The position numbers and the translations under genes are program-made. Under the pieces are notes generated by a model. That model worked only from the letters and a program-made list of their open reading frames with translations. It ran no database searches and was not told where the DNA came from. A stretch of DNA of 59,770 bases from Candidatus Poseidoniaceae archaeon (GTDB lineage Archaea; Thermoplasmatota; Poseidoniia; Poseidoniales; Poseidoniaceae): NCBI GenBank assembly GCA_949373095.1, contig CASIBY010000020.1:1-59770 (forward strand), written 5' to 3'. Shown here one piece after another: positions 17,976 through 27,013 of the stretch (position 1 is the first letter of the stretch; every line of letters begins with the position of its first letter).

Positions 17976-18959
17976 GTGCGAACAGATGTAGCGGGTCTCG
18001 CAGATTCGCTTGAAGACATGCGTCAAGAGGTTGAGGCAGGACTTTCTTCCCTCATTCAAAAGGAGCTCAACTCCGGTGCTGGAGAAGTCGCTCGAGTAGC
18101 AGGACAAGTCTTACTTGCGGGTGGAAAGCGCTTGCGCCCGCTCTTGATTCTCCTTGCTCATCGTCTTGCAGGCGGTGCCGATGACGGTGAAGTGATGCCT
18201 CTAGCACTCGCCTTTGAACTCATACACACTGCAACACTCGTTCATGACGATATCAACGATGAGGCAAACGAACGAAGAGGGAAGCCAACCATTCATGCTC
18301 GAGCAGGGCAGGCAAAAGCAGTTATTGCAGGAGATTGGCTATTTGTTCAGGGGTTCGGCCTGGGAGGTAGGTACAATGAATCCATTGTCACACTCATGGC
18401 TCGTTGCTGTGCAAACATCGCAGTATCCGAGTTCCATCAACTTGACCACGTGTTGAATCTTGCAACAACACCCGAAGATTACCTAAGCATCGTGCGTGGA
18501 AAAACAGCAGGTCCCTTCGCTGCTGGCTGCCAAGCAGCAGGTCTCGTTGCGGGTCTCTCTGATGAAGATTCGAAGGCTCTTGAGCGCTTTGGGATGCAAC
18601 TTGGAATCGCCTTCCAACTGGTAGACGACCTTCTTGATCTACGTGGTGATGAGCGCATGGGCAAGCCCCGTGGAGCCGATGTTTACGAGGGGAAAATGAC
18701 ACTTCCGTTGATTCATGCTCTAACGCTTTCACATGGCCGACATCGTGAACGACTTGCAGAAATGATTGAATCTTTTGAGGATTCTAATTTTGATGAGTTG
18801 ATGCAACTTCTTGAACGCTCAAGTAGTTTAGATTACGCAGAGATTTTGGTTAGAACTCATCTTGAGCGGGCTCAATCCGAACTTGACCGCTTTCCTCAAA
18901 GCGAAGCGAAGGAGATGATGCTTCTCATTACACAACTTGTTATGCAACGGCACGCGTGA
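17976..18959 (+). CDS. idsA: Polyprenyl diphosphate synthase (likely GGPP synthase)
   Basis: At 327 residues this is a trans-isoprenyl diphosphate synthase. The first Asp-rich motif is HDDINDEANERRG (DDxxD, about 90-94) and the second is LVDDLLDLRGDERMGKPRGAD (about 216-220). GGKRLRPLL precedes them as usual. It condenses C5 units to build the C20 chain for archaeal ether lipids and carotenoids. The start is GTG 17976 (VRTDVAG). Residue packing before DDIND would set chain length but cannot be read with certainty. The next gene is geranylgeranyl reductase, 9 bases away, so C20 lipid synthesis and saturation are cotranscribed. Confidence 0.88.
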   Translation: MRTDVAGLADSLEDMRQEVEAGLSSLIQKELNSGAGEVARVAGQVLLAGGKRLRPLLILLAHRLAGGADDGEVMPLALAFELIHTATLVHDDINDEANERRGKPTIHARAGQAKAVIAGDWLFVQGFGLGGRYNESIVTLMARCCANIAVSEFHQLDHVLNLATTPEDYLSIVRGKTAGPFAAGCQAAGLVAGLSDEDSKALERFGMQLGIAFQLVDDLLDLRGDERMGKPRGADVYEGKMTLPLIHALTLSHGRHRERLAEMIESFEDSNFDELMQLLERSSSLDYAEILVRTHLERAQSELDRFPQSEAKEMMLLITQLVMQRHA

Positions 18960-18968
18960 GGCTTTACG

Positions 18969-20114
18969 ATGAGGGTTAAGGAAATCGAGCACCGTCAAGT
19001 CATCATCATCGGAGCGGGTCCAGCCGGTGCTGCTTGTGCTCAACGACTTGCAGAAAAAGGCCTTGACGTTCTGATTCTAGAACGACGTTCCATTGTTGGT
19101 AATCCGGCACAATGTGGAGAATGTATCCCTAATTGGGGAGAAGTCATTGGGACCTTCAAAAACTTGGACGACCATCAATGGCTCAAGGATTATTTTGATT
19201 TCCCTGAACGGCTTCGTCTCCATCGGCTTGACAACATGCGAGTATTTCTCCCCTCAGGAAAATCATTCAATTTCGAACTGGATGCTTTCGCAGGACACCG
19301 TTTGCAATTTGATGGGTATCTCGCTGATAAAGCCGTGGCGGCAGGGGCTGAGGTGCGTATTTCAACTGCGCTGAAAAACATCCAGCACCAGAGAAAAGCG
19401 AATCGCGATGTCTTGGTGACTGACCAAGGGCGCTTTTCCTGCGATTTCCTCATCGACGCCTCAGGGAGTCTTGCACATGTCGGGAGACTGCGACACGGTC
19501 AAGATAAGGCCGTTCGACCAGATGACCAAGTTCCTACTGTTTACGCCCAGGTCAGGGGTAATGTTCCCGAAACATTCGATGTCTTCTTGGGTTCAGTAGC
19601 TCCATCAGGATATGCGTGGATTATCCCCAAAGGCCCAAACTTTGCAAATGTAGGACTTGGTGTACGGGCGGGCAAACTGAAAGGTTCTCTCAAAGACCAC
19701 CTCAAAACATTTTGCGATGATTTGGGTCTTGAAATTCTCTCCATAGGTGGGGGATGGATTCCTATGGGGGGTCCAGTTCAACGGATGGTAGAGGGGACCA
19801 CACTTGCAATTGGCGACGCCGCAGGTTTGGTTATGCCAAGCAATGGGGGCGGTATTTCTCAAGCCATAATTTCAGGATGCTTTGCTGCGGAAACCATCGT
19901 AAGTCATCTCGAGGACGGAACTCCTCTAGATGTGTACGAGCAGCGTGTTCGGGCATCAATGGGGAAAGCACTCAAAAATTCACTCCGTAGCAAGAATATG
20001 GGATACGCCTTCATGCGAGGAGATTTTGCCACCGAGGTTATTCTGCGATGCCTCGGGCCAATTGGCGGGATACGAAGGGCAATGGAATGCGAGAAATCAC
20101 TTTGGGTATTCTAA
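18969..20114 (+). CDS. Geranylgeranyl reductase (digeranylgeranylglycerophospholipid reductase) family flavoprotein
   Basis: This 381-residue FAD protein has the dinucleotide-binding start VIIIGAGPAGAACAQRL (about 10-27). ERRSIVGNPAQCGECIPNW follows, and later GTTLAIGDAAGLVMPSNGGG, the FAD-ribityl GD motif of the GGR group. The family saturates geranylgeranyl chains of archaeal membrane lipids. It follows the GGPP synthase closely, which supports that role over other menaquinone or chlorophyll relatives. The usual C-terminal features are present and length is normal. Confidence 0.87.
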   Translation: MRVKEIEHRQVIIIGAGPAGAACAQRLAEKGLDVLILERRSIVGNPAQCGECIPNWGEVIGTFKNLDDHQWLKDYFDFPERLRLHRLDNMRVFLPSGKSFNFELDAFAGHRLQFDGYLADKAVAAGAEVRISTALKNIQHQRKANRDVLVTDQGRFSCDFLIDASGSLAHVGRLRHGQDKAVRPDDQVPTVYAQVRGNVPETFDVFLGSVAPSGYAWIIPKGPNFANVGLGVRAGKLKGSLKDHLKTFCDDLGLEILSIGGGWIPMGGPVQRMVEGTTLAIGDAAGLVMPSNGGGISQAIISGCFAAETIVSHLEDGTPLDVYEQRVRASMGKALKNSLRSKNMGYAFMRGDFATEVILRCLGPIGGIRRAMECEKSLWVF

Positions 20115-20185
20115 GTCAATAGAAACCTTGCTTGCAGCCTTATTGCAATCGGTTGGTTCAAGTGATTTGGACTCCACGTCTGTTT

Positions 20186-20677
20186 ATGCGAGCAAGCATT
20201 CGGCGCGACGACGAGGCAGTGAGCCCTGTTATTGCAACGGTTCTTTTGCTCGCCATTACCGTCATGCTTTCCAGCATGGTATTCGTTTTGATGCAGGGTG
20301 CTCTTAGCACTGTTGAAAAGAGCGCACCACAAGCCACAGTTAGTGTAAGAGCTTTGGATAACGGTTTCCACGTTATTCGCATCACAAGTTTAGACCAATC
20401 TGTAGATCCTGCTCGTTTGCAGTTTGACCTTCTTCCGGCAAACTTGACTCAGGATTCTCCGCTTCGAGGTCAGGTCAATGATGCGGATGTTTACGGTGTT
20501 GTAGGTTCGGATGTTTCCTTCCACGACCGAGACGCTGGTTACTCTGTAACTCAGGGTGATTATTTCGTTATTGATTCTCAATCGATTGGTTCCACTGATG
20601 GAACCTGGTCCTTCCGGCTCATTGAAGAAGCAGCAGGAGCAGTCATTATTGATGTGCGACTTCCTGCAATGGCCTAA
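20186..20677 (+). CDS. Archaeal type IV pilin
   Basis: From ATG 20186 this gives 163 residues (MRASIRRDDEAVSPVIATVL). The basic leader followed by DDEAVSPVIATVLLLAITV is the archaeal class III pilin signal. Cleavage by the prepilin peptidase is expected just before or within DDEAVSP, and the hydrophobic helix (about 12-32) packs into the fibre. The remaining part is beta-rich. A longer reading from 20132 adds an unlikely 18-residue extension. It may be the substrate of the Tad-like machine at 12.4-14.9 kb. That link is inferred from distance and class only. Confidence 0.85.
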   Translation: MRASIRRDDEAVSPVIATVLLLAITVMLSSMVFVLMQGALSTVEKSAPQATVSVRALDNGFHVIRITSLDQSVDPARLQFDLLPANLTQDSPLRGQVNDADVYGVVGSDVSFHDRDAGYSVTQGDYFVIDSQSIGSTDGTWSFRLIEEAAGAVIIDVRLPAMA

Positions 20678-21685
20678 TTAGCCCCCAATGAAGGACATCT
20701 CGACCTTTTTTGTCGAATCAGTATGCTCACTTCGTTCTTCGGAATAACGGTCAGACCTTTTGGCCCAAATGCTTTGTATTGCGTTTGAGATTTCATCCGA
20801 TGTCGCATTCATTCTCAGCATTGACTTCAAATCGTTTCCTTTTGATGCGAACAAGCATGTGTAAATGGAACCGTTCGCAGATAATCGGGCTCTTGTACAA
20901 TCTCCGCAAAATGGAGCAGTAACCGATTCAATGCATCCAATCTCGTATCCGTGGGGAAGGGTAAATCGCTTTGCAACCTCTCCTCTATTTGCAGGTGGAA
21001 CCGGAGTCAGTTTACCGTGCTTTGATTCAATGGTCCTCCGAATCTCTTGACCGCTCACCACATCCTTCAAATTCCAGGCGTTTGTATTTCCCACATCCAT
21101 GAATTCAATAAACCGCAACGGGATTTCAAGTTCTTGAAATTGCTTGAGAAGAGGAAGAATTTGGTCCTCGTTGAGATTCTTCTTGACCACTGTATTCACT
21201 TTCACGCCCAAACCGACATGTTTTGCTTCAACAATTCCTTCAATAACATCTTCTGGAGACCATTGAGTGCTGTCCGCCATGGCCTGAAATACATCAGGGT
21301 CAATGGCGTCAATACTCACAGTGACTCTGTTTAAGCCAGCCTCGTGAAGGGCTCTTGCGTTTTGTTTCAACAATGCTCCGTTTGTAGTCAGTGCAATGTC
21401 GATAGTCTCGCTCAAGTCACGTAGTTGGGTGATGAGGGCGACGAGATTCTTGCGCAGGAGAGGCTCCCCCCCAGTCAATCGGATCTTTTGGAGTCCGAGA
21501 GGAAGAATACTTGCAACAACAGCAGTAATCTCCTCATAGGAGAGTAATTCCTCACGAGGTAGGAATGAGTGTTCGCTGTTAAAGTGCTCACGGGGCATGC
21601 AGTAGGTGCACCTGAAATTGCACCGGTCTGTCACTGATATGCGAAGGTCGCGAAGGGGTCGGCCCCGTGCATCCTTCAGCGACAT
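20678..21685 (-). CDS. moaA: GTP 3',8-cyclase MoaA
   Basis: This 335-residue radical SAM enzyme makes the first step of molybdopterin synthesis from GTP. The N-terminal cluster motif is CNFRCTYC (Cys22, Cys26, Cys29). The C-terminal cluster is carried by CIESVTAPFCGDC and a later Cys in IYTCLFA. The protein ends in SFIGG; the terminal Gly-Gly is the known MoaA tail that enters the active site. I chose ATG 21685 (MSLKDARGRPLRDLRISVTD), which fits the family start; the longer start at 21727 adds 14 atypical residues. No other moa gene is in the window. Confidence 0.93.
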   Translation of the reverse strand: MSLKDARGRPLRDLRISVTDRCNFRCTYCMPREHFNSEHSFLPREELLSYEEITAVVASILPLGLQKIRLTGGEPLLRKNLVALITQLRDLSETIDIALTTNGALLKQNARALHEAGLNRVTVSIDAIDPDVFQAMADSTQWSPEDVIEGIVEAKHVGLGVKVNTVVKKNLNEDQILPLLKQFQELEIPLRFIEFMDVGNTNAWNLKDVVSGQEIRRTIESKHGKLTPVPPANRGEVAKRFTLPHGYEIGCIESVTAPFCGDCTRARLSANGSIYTCLFASKGNDLKSMLRMNATSDEISNAIQSIWAKRSDRYSEERSEHTDSTKKVEMSFIGG

Positions 21686-21759
21686 AAGTTGCCCACCACG
21701 TACGAGGTTCTTGAATCTGTATTGCAAGGGTTCATGGCGGGAAAGCGAGCCAACATTTC

Positions 21760-23184
21760 ATGGGCGGGGCATGGGTAAAGCGCTGGTCTCCGGAAGGGAA
21801 AGGGCATTCCCGTAGCCTTGTCGGGGCACTGCGGGTCCATCCGGTTCAATCCCTGAACAGCCTAGATTGGACTTTGCCTCCATCTAAGAGCCATGCAATT
21901 CGCTTGATGGCCTTAAGTGCCCAAGCAGAACAAACGGTCACCTTGACCGGGATGACAAATGCCGGAGATGATGCGATTTCAATGCGAAGATGTTTGTCTC
22001 AAATGGGAGTTCAATTTGAGGATTTAGATGTTAATGGAAACATCCTACCCAGCACTCAAAATGCGGACTTTCTACCACATGAATTAGCCACAGCATGGCG
22101 GATTCACGGAGTGGGCCCCAATGGTTTCAAGCACCCAGTAAGCGTTCTGCACGCCGGTAACTCGGGGACAGCTCTTCGAATCTTGATGGCACTCTCGACT
22201 CGTTTCAACCGACCTGTGATGTTGGATGGTGATTCTTCTTTGAGAGCCCGACCACATGATTCTATGACCAATACGATGGCTGAATTAGGCGTCTCTTGCT
22301 CCTTTGGTCACCTCGAAGAAGGACTGCCCTTACTTGCGGAAGGTCCGTGGACACAAACTGAATCCATGACTATAGACGTCAGTACATCAAGCCAACCTGC
22401 AACCTCTTGGATGCTTGCCTCACCCGCATCTCCTGTTCCAATTGAAGTGGTGTATCAAGGCGATCCAGTTTCCAAACGCCATGCGCAACTCACCCTTCGC
22501 CTTTGCAAGGAATTTGGAGCTCCTTTTGGAGATGATTTGCCCGAGCGTTTTGAGCCCTGGATACCTCAACCCCGGCATAAAGAAATAACCGTTCCCAAGG
22601 ATATGTCACTAGCATCATTTGGCTTCCTTGCTGCAAAGGTACTCAATATCCCAATAATATTTGACGAAATGCCATCTCATGAGGAGGGCTTGGGGCACGA
22701 AATCCTCCTTGAGCGGGCGGATACGCTTGGATTTACTCTTGATGGGAACACGATTCAATCAAACATAGAAGGTCAAAACGTCAGACTCGACCTTTGCGAT
22801 AGTAACGATTTGATTACTCCCGTTGCGGCTATGATGGCTCTTGGAGCTGGTGGCCAAATTGTTGGAGCCGCACACGCAGCCTTCAAAGAGAGCAATAGGA
22901 TTAACAAAACCCTTGAACTTCTCCAACAATTTGGATTGAAATGTACAACGCAAGACGATGGGCTCGATGTCCCTGGAAACCAAACGCTTTCCACTCCTCA
23001 ATCTCTTGTACTAACCCATGATGACCACAGGTTGCAAATGACGGCCCTTGTCCTGGCATTGGGTTGTAATGGCCCGGTTTCGATTCAAGGAGATACACTC
23101 CATGGCGTTGCTGACCCTCAAGCAGTAGCCCGCTTTGTGGATGCTGGCGTATCCATTGAATCCTTTCTTTACCAACCTCAATAA
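21760..23184 (+). CDS. aroA: 3-phosphoshikimate 1-carboxyvinyltransferase (EPSP synthase)
   Basis: This 474-residue enzyme joins shikimate-3-phosphate and PEP in the shikimate pathway. Typical blocks are LPPSKSHAIRLMALSAQAEQ near the N-terminus, HAGNSGTALRILMAL, DGDSSLRARPHDSMTNTM and, near the C-terminus, LTHDDHRLQMTALVLALG. The first 30 residues from ATG 21760 look atypical, so translation may start at a nearer non-ATG codon. It is divergent from moaA. Its stop is directly followed by the end of mutL (convergent). Confidence 0.92.
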   Translation: MGGAWVKRWSPEGKGHSRSLVGALRVHPVQSLNSLDWTLPPSKSHAIRLMALSAQAEQTVTLTGMTNAGDDAISMRRCLSQMGVQFEDLDVNGNILPSTQNADFLPHELATAWRIHGVGPNGFKHPVSVLHAGNSGTALRILMALSTRFNRPVMLDGDSSLRARPHDSMTNTMAELGVSCSFGHLEEGLPLLAEGPWTQTESMTIDVSTSSQPATSWMLASPASPVPIEVVYQGDPVSKRHAQLTLRLCKEFGAPFGDDLPERFEPWIPQPRHKEITVPKDMSLASFGFLAAKVLNIPIIFDEMPSHEEGLGHEILLERADTLGFTLDGNTIQSNIEGQNVRLDLCDSNDLITPVAAMMALGAGGQIVGAAHAAFKESNRINKTLELLQQFGLKCTTQDDGLDVPGNQTLSTPQSLVLTHDDHRLQMTALVLALGCNGPVSIQGDTLHGVADPQAVARFVDAGVSIESFLYQPQ

Positions 23185-25203
23185 TTAGCCATGCCGGCCA
23201 AAATGATGGTCTAACGAATCAATGGGGATCCGAAGGGAAGTTGGTCTACCGTGGACACAAGCCCACGGGTTTGGAATTCTACGCATGTCTTCTAACAAGC
23301 GCCTCATTTCGGGGAGAGTGAGCGATTGGTTGGCCTTTACGGCGCCTCGGCAAGCGTTCATGAATGCGATGTGGTCTTTTTTGGCTTCAATGGTGGCTAA
23401 AGGCCCCTCGTCGCCCGAGATGTCCTGTAATACATCTAGGAAGAAGGAGCGAATTTGTTCCCCTTCAATCAATTGAGGTGATGCTTTTAGATGCCATTTA
23501 TCATCAGAGCGTTCAAGATGGAATCCCAACTCATGCAGACGCGCTTGATTCGCATCAACCACGGCGGATTGACGTGCATCAAGGTTCAAATTCAAAGCCT
23601 CAAGACGAGATTGCGGTTCCCACAACTGCCCCGAGTTCCGTAAACGCTCGAACCTAATACGCTCATGGAGGGCATGCTGGTCGATCAACAAGAGTTCATC
23701 TTCGGCTTGAACCAAGATGTATGAATTAGCGAATTGAGCAAGAGGTTCCATGGGGGGAAGGTCGTTCAATACGCCTTCAAGGGGAGCCTCTGTACTGGGT
23801 GAATGTTGAACTCCCATGCCTGCATGACGATGCAATGTGCGTTCTGCTGATGATAGGGCTGGCGCAATCGGTTTTCCTTCACTGGTTGGTAGAAGCGTTT
23901 GGCCGAGCGGGGAATGGGATACAGGACGAGCCTTCTCTTTTGCCGGTGCATCTTCAGCCATCTCTCCAGTCAACGCCAATTGTTGACCTGCTGCAATGGC
24001 CCATGCAGGAGGAGCACTTCGTAACGTGGGCGTTGGAACAGGGGCGTTATCAGTGAGTCCAGCTGCTTGCTGTATAGCATCATCGGATTTGAGGACCTCC
24101 TTCTTTGGGGCTAGGTAAGTTTCCACCAACTTAACATTTGGTCCACCGGAGAGGCCTCGTAATTCGGGTATTCCTCCAGTTGCGTCGGGTTGAGTTGGGA
24201 TTGATTCTAATGAATGAGCAATACAGCGCTCAAGCCGCTCAAGAACTCGCCAAGAATGGCGAAGTCGGACTTCCCGTTTAGTGGGGTGAACATTCACGTC
24301 CACTTCTCCGGGGGGACAGGTGAGGTTGAGTACCGCTAAGGGGTGTCTTCCCTGCATGAGTCGAGTTTTGTATCCTCTGCGAACTGCCTGTAAAAACGGA
24401 CCTGCAGCAACAGGTCTACCGTTGATAAGGACATGGATATCATCGCCTTTTCCACGGGTAATGTCTGGCGTACTGATCCATCCTGACCATCGCTCTTGAC
24501 CAGGGGCGTTTTGATCTTCATTTGGTTGTTTCAGCGGTAACATTTCGTTAGCTTGGCTGCCAAGAATGTCATACAAGCGGTCCATCATATCCTCTGTGGA
24601 TGGTACATTGAGTAGGCTTCTGGTTTCACTCTTGAGGTGAAAGGCAGTCTCGGGGTGTGCAAGTGCATGGCTGACCACAACGTCAACAATTCGAGAGGTT
24701 TCAGTCTCAGCCCTTCGTTGGAATGCCAGCCTTGCCGGTGTGTTTTGGAACAGATGCTCAACACTTATTCTCGTTCCAGCCCCCATTCCAATCGGTTCAA
24801 GTCCTGATTTGATTCCGTCTTCCATAACGATTGTAGCGCCTTCCATGGTGGGAGGTTTACTGGAAATCTCCAATCTGGCGACCATGCCAATACTTGCAAG
24901 TGCCTCACCTCTGAATCCAAGTGAATTTATTTCAGCTAAATCTTTCTTTGATTGCAACTTTGAGGTCGCATGTCTGTCAAGGGCCTTTGGAAGGTCCTCA
25001 GGATGAATTCCAGAGCCGTTATCCTCTACAATAAGACGGTCAAAACCACCTCGTTCAACGGTAATTGTTATCTCTGTAGAATGAGCATCAAGACTGTTTT
25101 CAATCAATTCCTTGACCACTTGGGCAGGCCGTTCTACAACCTCGCCTGCAGCAATATGGCCGATGGTCGTATCGTCCAGTTGTATAATGCGACTTGGTTT
25201 CAT
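23185..25203 (-). CDS. mutL: DNA mismatch repair protein MutL (endonuclease type)
   Basis: This 672-residue MutL has the GHKL ATPase motifs ELIENSLDAHS, DNGSGIHPEDL and GFRGEALASIG at the N-terminus. A Pro/Ala-rich linker (about 380-465) precedes the C-terminal dimer domain. That domain carries DQHALHERIRFERL, which fits the endonuclease motif DQHA-x2-E-x4-E. ACRGAVKAN and CVHGRPT complete the metal site. So this MutL should nick DNA itself and not need MutH. Its ATG overlaps the mutS stop by 4 bases. MutSL in archaea is thought to come from bacteria. Confidence 0.93.
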   Translation of the reverse strand: MKPSRIIQLDDTTIGHIAAGEVVERPAQVVKELIENSLDAHSTEITITVERGGFDRLIVEDNGSGIHPEDLPKALDRHATSKLQSKKDLAEINSLGFRGEALASIGMVARLEISSKPPTMEGATIVMEDGIKSGLEPIGMGAGTRISVEHLFQNTPARLAFQRRAETETSRIVDVVVSHALAHPETAFHLKSETRSLLNVPSTEDMMDRLYDILGSQANEMLPLKQPNEDQNAPGQERWSGWISTPDITRGKGDDIHVLINGRPVAAGPFLQAVRRGYKTRLMQGRHPLAVLNLTCPPGEVDVNVHPTKREVRLRHSWRVLERLERCIAHSLESIPTQPDATGGIPELRGLSGGPNVKLVETYLAPKKEVLKSDDAIQQAAGLTDNAPVPTPTLRSAPPAWAIAAGQQLALTGEMAEDAPAKEKARPVSHSPLGQTLLPTSEGKPIAPALSSAERTLHRHAGMGVQHSPSTEAPLEGVLNDLPPMEPLAQFANSYILVQAEDELLLIDQHALHERIRFERLRNSGQLWEPQSRLEALNLNLDARQSAVVDANQARLHELGFHLERSDDKWHLKASPQLIEGEQIRSFFLDVLQDISGDEGPLATIEAKKDHIAFMNACRGAVKANQSLTLPEMRRLLEDMRRIPNPWACVHGRPTSLRIPIDSLDHHFGRHG

Positions 25204-26942
25204 GATGCGTCCTCCATCGTAGATTTCAGGCTGTAGAGTGCTTCTAGCGCTTGCCTTGGTGACAATTCATCAATATTGGTAGAGTTCAACATGTTGAGAA
25301 TGGTTTCAATGTATTCTGGAAGTGGCTTTTGCTCAGCAGGCTCTGAGGTTGAAATTGCCGCTGCAGCGAAATAACCCATCAAACTTGCTTGTCCGTGGTC
25401 TCTTGATTGCGGAGTCCCCTGTTCCCCAGCTTTTGCTCCTTGGGCTTGTTGTTCCAAAAAAGCAAGCAGGTCTGTGGCCCGCTCTACCACATTTCTTGGT
25501 AAGCCTGCGAGCGCTGCAACCTGAACTCCATATGATTCATCGCAAGGGCCGTCTGCAACAGTATGGAGGAATTTGAGGCCCCCATCGGTACTTGCTACCT
25601 GCACATGGACATTGTTGAGTCCGTTCACCTGGCCTTCAAGGCCGATGAGCTGATGATAATGAGTGGCGAAAAGTGTCCTTGAACCAACACGCTCACAGAG
25701 GTCTTCAGTAACTGACCAAGCGATGGAAAGTCCATCAAATGTGGAGGTGCCCCGGCCAATTTCATCGAGAAGAATCAAGGATTTTTCTGTGGCGCGCTTG
25801 AGGATATGAGCCACTTCAATCATTTCCATCATGAAGGTTGAGCGGCCTCTTTTGAGGTCGTCACTCGCTCCCACACGGGTGAATACTCTGTCGACCAGAC
25901 CGATTCTTGCTTTCTTTGCAGGGACGAAACACCCTGATTGGGCGAGGATAGTTGTGAGTGCTGCAGTTCGAAGGTAGGTCGATTTCCCTCCCATATTTGG
26001 TCCAGTGATCAGCAAGAACTTTCGTTTTGAATCCATTTTGAAATCGTTGGGAACAAATCCAGATTGGGTTTCAAGCACGGGATGTCGAGCACCTTCAAGC
26101 TTCAATGTGGTTTGCTCAACCATTTCGGGGCGGGTCCATCCTCGCTCTCTACTCACTGATGCAAAGCATTGCAATACGTCGATTGAAGCAACTTTCCGAG
26201 CGATTTCTGCCAGTGCGGGTGCGTGCTGGATGCAATATGTTCTGAGTTCCAGGAATTTCCTATATTCAAGTTCTTTAAGTTTTGAATCAGCACCCAGAAG
26301 TAGATCATCTCGTTCTATCAGTTCTTCAGTCGTATATCGGGAGCCATTTGTCATCTGCTGCTTACGACGCCACTCAGCTGGCACCTTTTCTTCATTAGAT
26401 TTCGTGACCTCGATAAACCAGCCAATTTGTCGGTTCATTCTAACTTTTAGAGATGGAATTTCAAGTTGATTTCGTAAATCGGATTCAAGTTGGGTGAACC
26501 ATGCTTTTCCTTGTGATGTGACCTCTCTCAAACGGTCAATTTCTTCATCAACTCCCTCCCTCAAAAGAGACCCGTCTCTCAATCCAAGTGGTAATTCGTC
26601 CCTGAGTGTGCCACGAATTAGAGTCGCCATTTCAGACAAATGGTCCAAATCTGCACTGAGGTGTTTTAGCAGTGGGTCATCAGCATCTTGACACCATTGC
26701 ATCACCGCAGGCATTCGCTCAAGAGCCAGGGCGGTAGCGAGTACATCTCTTGCATTGCTTCTGCTGTATGATAATTGAGTTGAAAGTCGCTCCATATCAC
26801 GCATACCATTCAGAGATTGTCTCAAACCGTCAAGCCTTCGGGCTGAACGGGACAGTGAGGCAACGGCTTGATGACGAGCATCAATGGCACTTAATGAGGC
26901 AAGAGGATGGAGAATCCAAGTTTTTAGCAGTCTTCTTCCCAT
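25200..26942 (-). CDS. mutS: MutS, C-terminal part (core, clamp and ATPase domains); 3' half of frameshifted mutS
   Basis: The 580-residue reading begins at an internal Met (MGRRLLKTWILHPL) that matches the MutS core domain rather than a real start. It contains core and clamp helices, then the ABC ATPase: Walker A GPNMGGKSTYLR, DLKRGRSTFMMEM, Walker B LILLDEIGRGTSTFDG and the ATHYHQL switch. The C-terminus has a helix-turn-helix-like dimer region. Between this ORF and the upstream one, codons in the right frame continue through LELTSTLAGEYDGSLL and RCRTA. The break is thus a single-base loss near 27017-27022, not missing domains. The stop overlaps mutL. Confidence 0.85.
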   Translation of the reverse strand: MGRRLLKTWILHPLASLSAIDARHQAVASLSRSARRLDGLRQSLNGMRDMERLSTQLSYSRSNARDVLATALALERMPAVMQWCQDADDPLLKHLSADLDHLSEMATLIRGTLRDELPLGLRDGSLLREGVDEEIDRLREVTSQGKAWFTQLESDLRNQLEIPSLKVRMNRQIGWFIEVTKSNEEKVPAEWRRKQQMTNGSRYTTEELIERDDLLLGADSKLKELEYRKFLELRTYCIQHAPALAEIARKVASIDVLQCFASVSRERGWTRPEMVEQTTLKLEGARHPVLETQSGFVPNDFKMDSKRKFLLITGPNMGGKSTYLRTAALTTILAQSGCFVPAKKARIGLVDRVFTRVGASDDLKRGRSTFMMEMIEVAHILKRATEKSLILLDEIGRGTSTFDGLSIAWSVTEDLCERVGSRTLFATHYHQLIGLEGQVNGLNNVHVQVASTDGGLKFLHTVADGPCDESYGVQVAALAGLPRNVVERATDLLAFLEQQAQGAKAGEQGTPQSRDHGQASLMGYFAAAAISTSEPAEQKPLPEYIETILNMLNSTNIDELSPRQALEALYSLKSTMEDAS

Positions 26943-27013
26943 TGCAGTTCTGCATCTATTTAGGGTCGAGAGTAAACTTCCGTCATATTCTCCGGCGAGG
27001 GTTGATGTGAGTT

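Noticed and set aside
21840-21870. tRNA-like GGTTCAATCC stretch
   Set aside because: It lies inside aroA and no acceptor or anticodon stem can be drawn.
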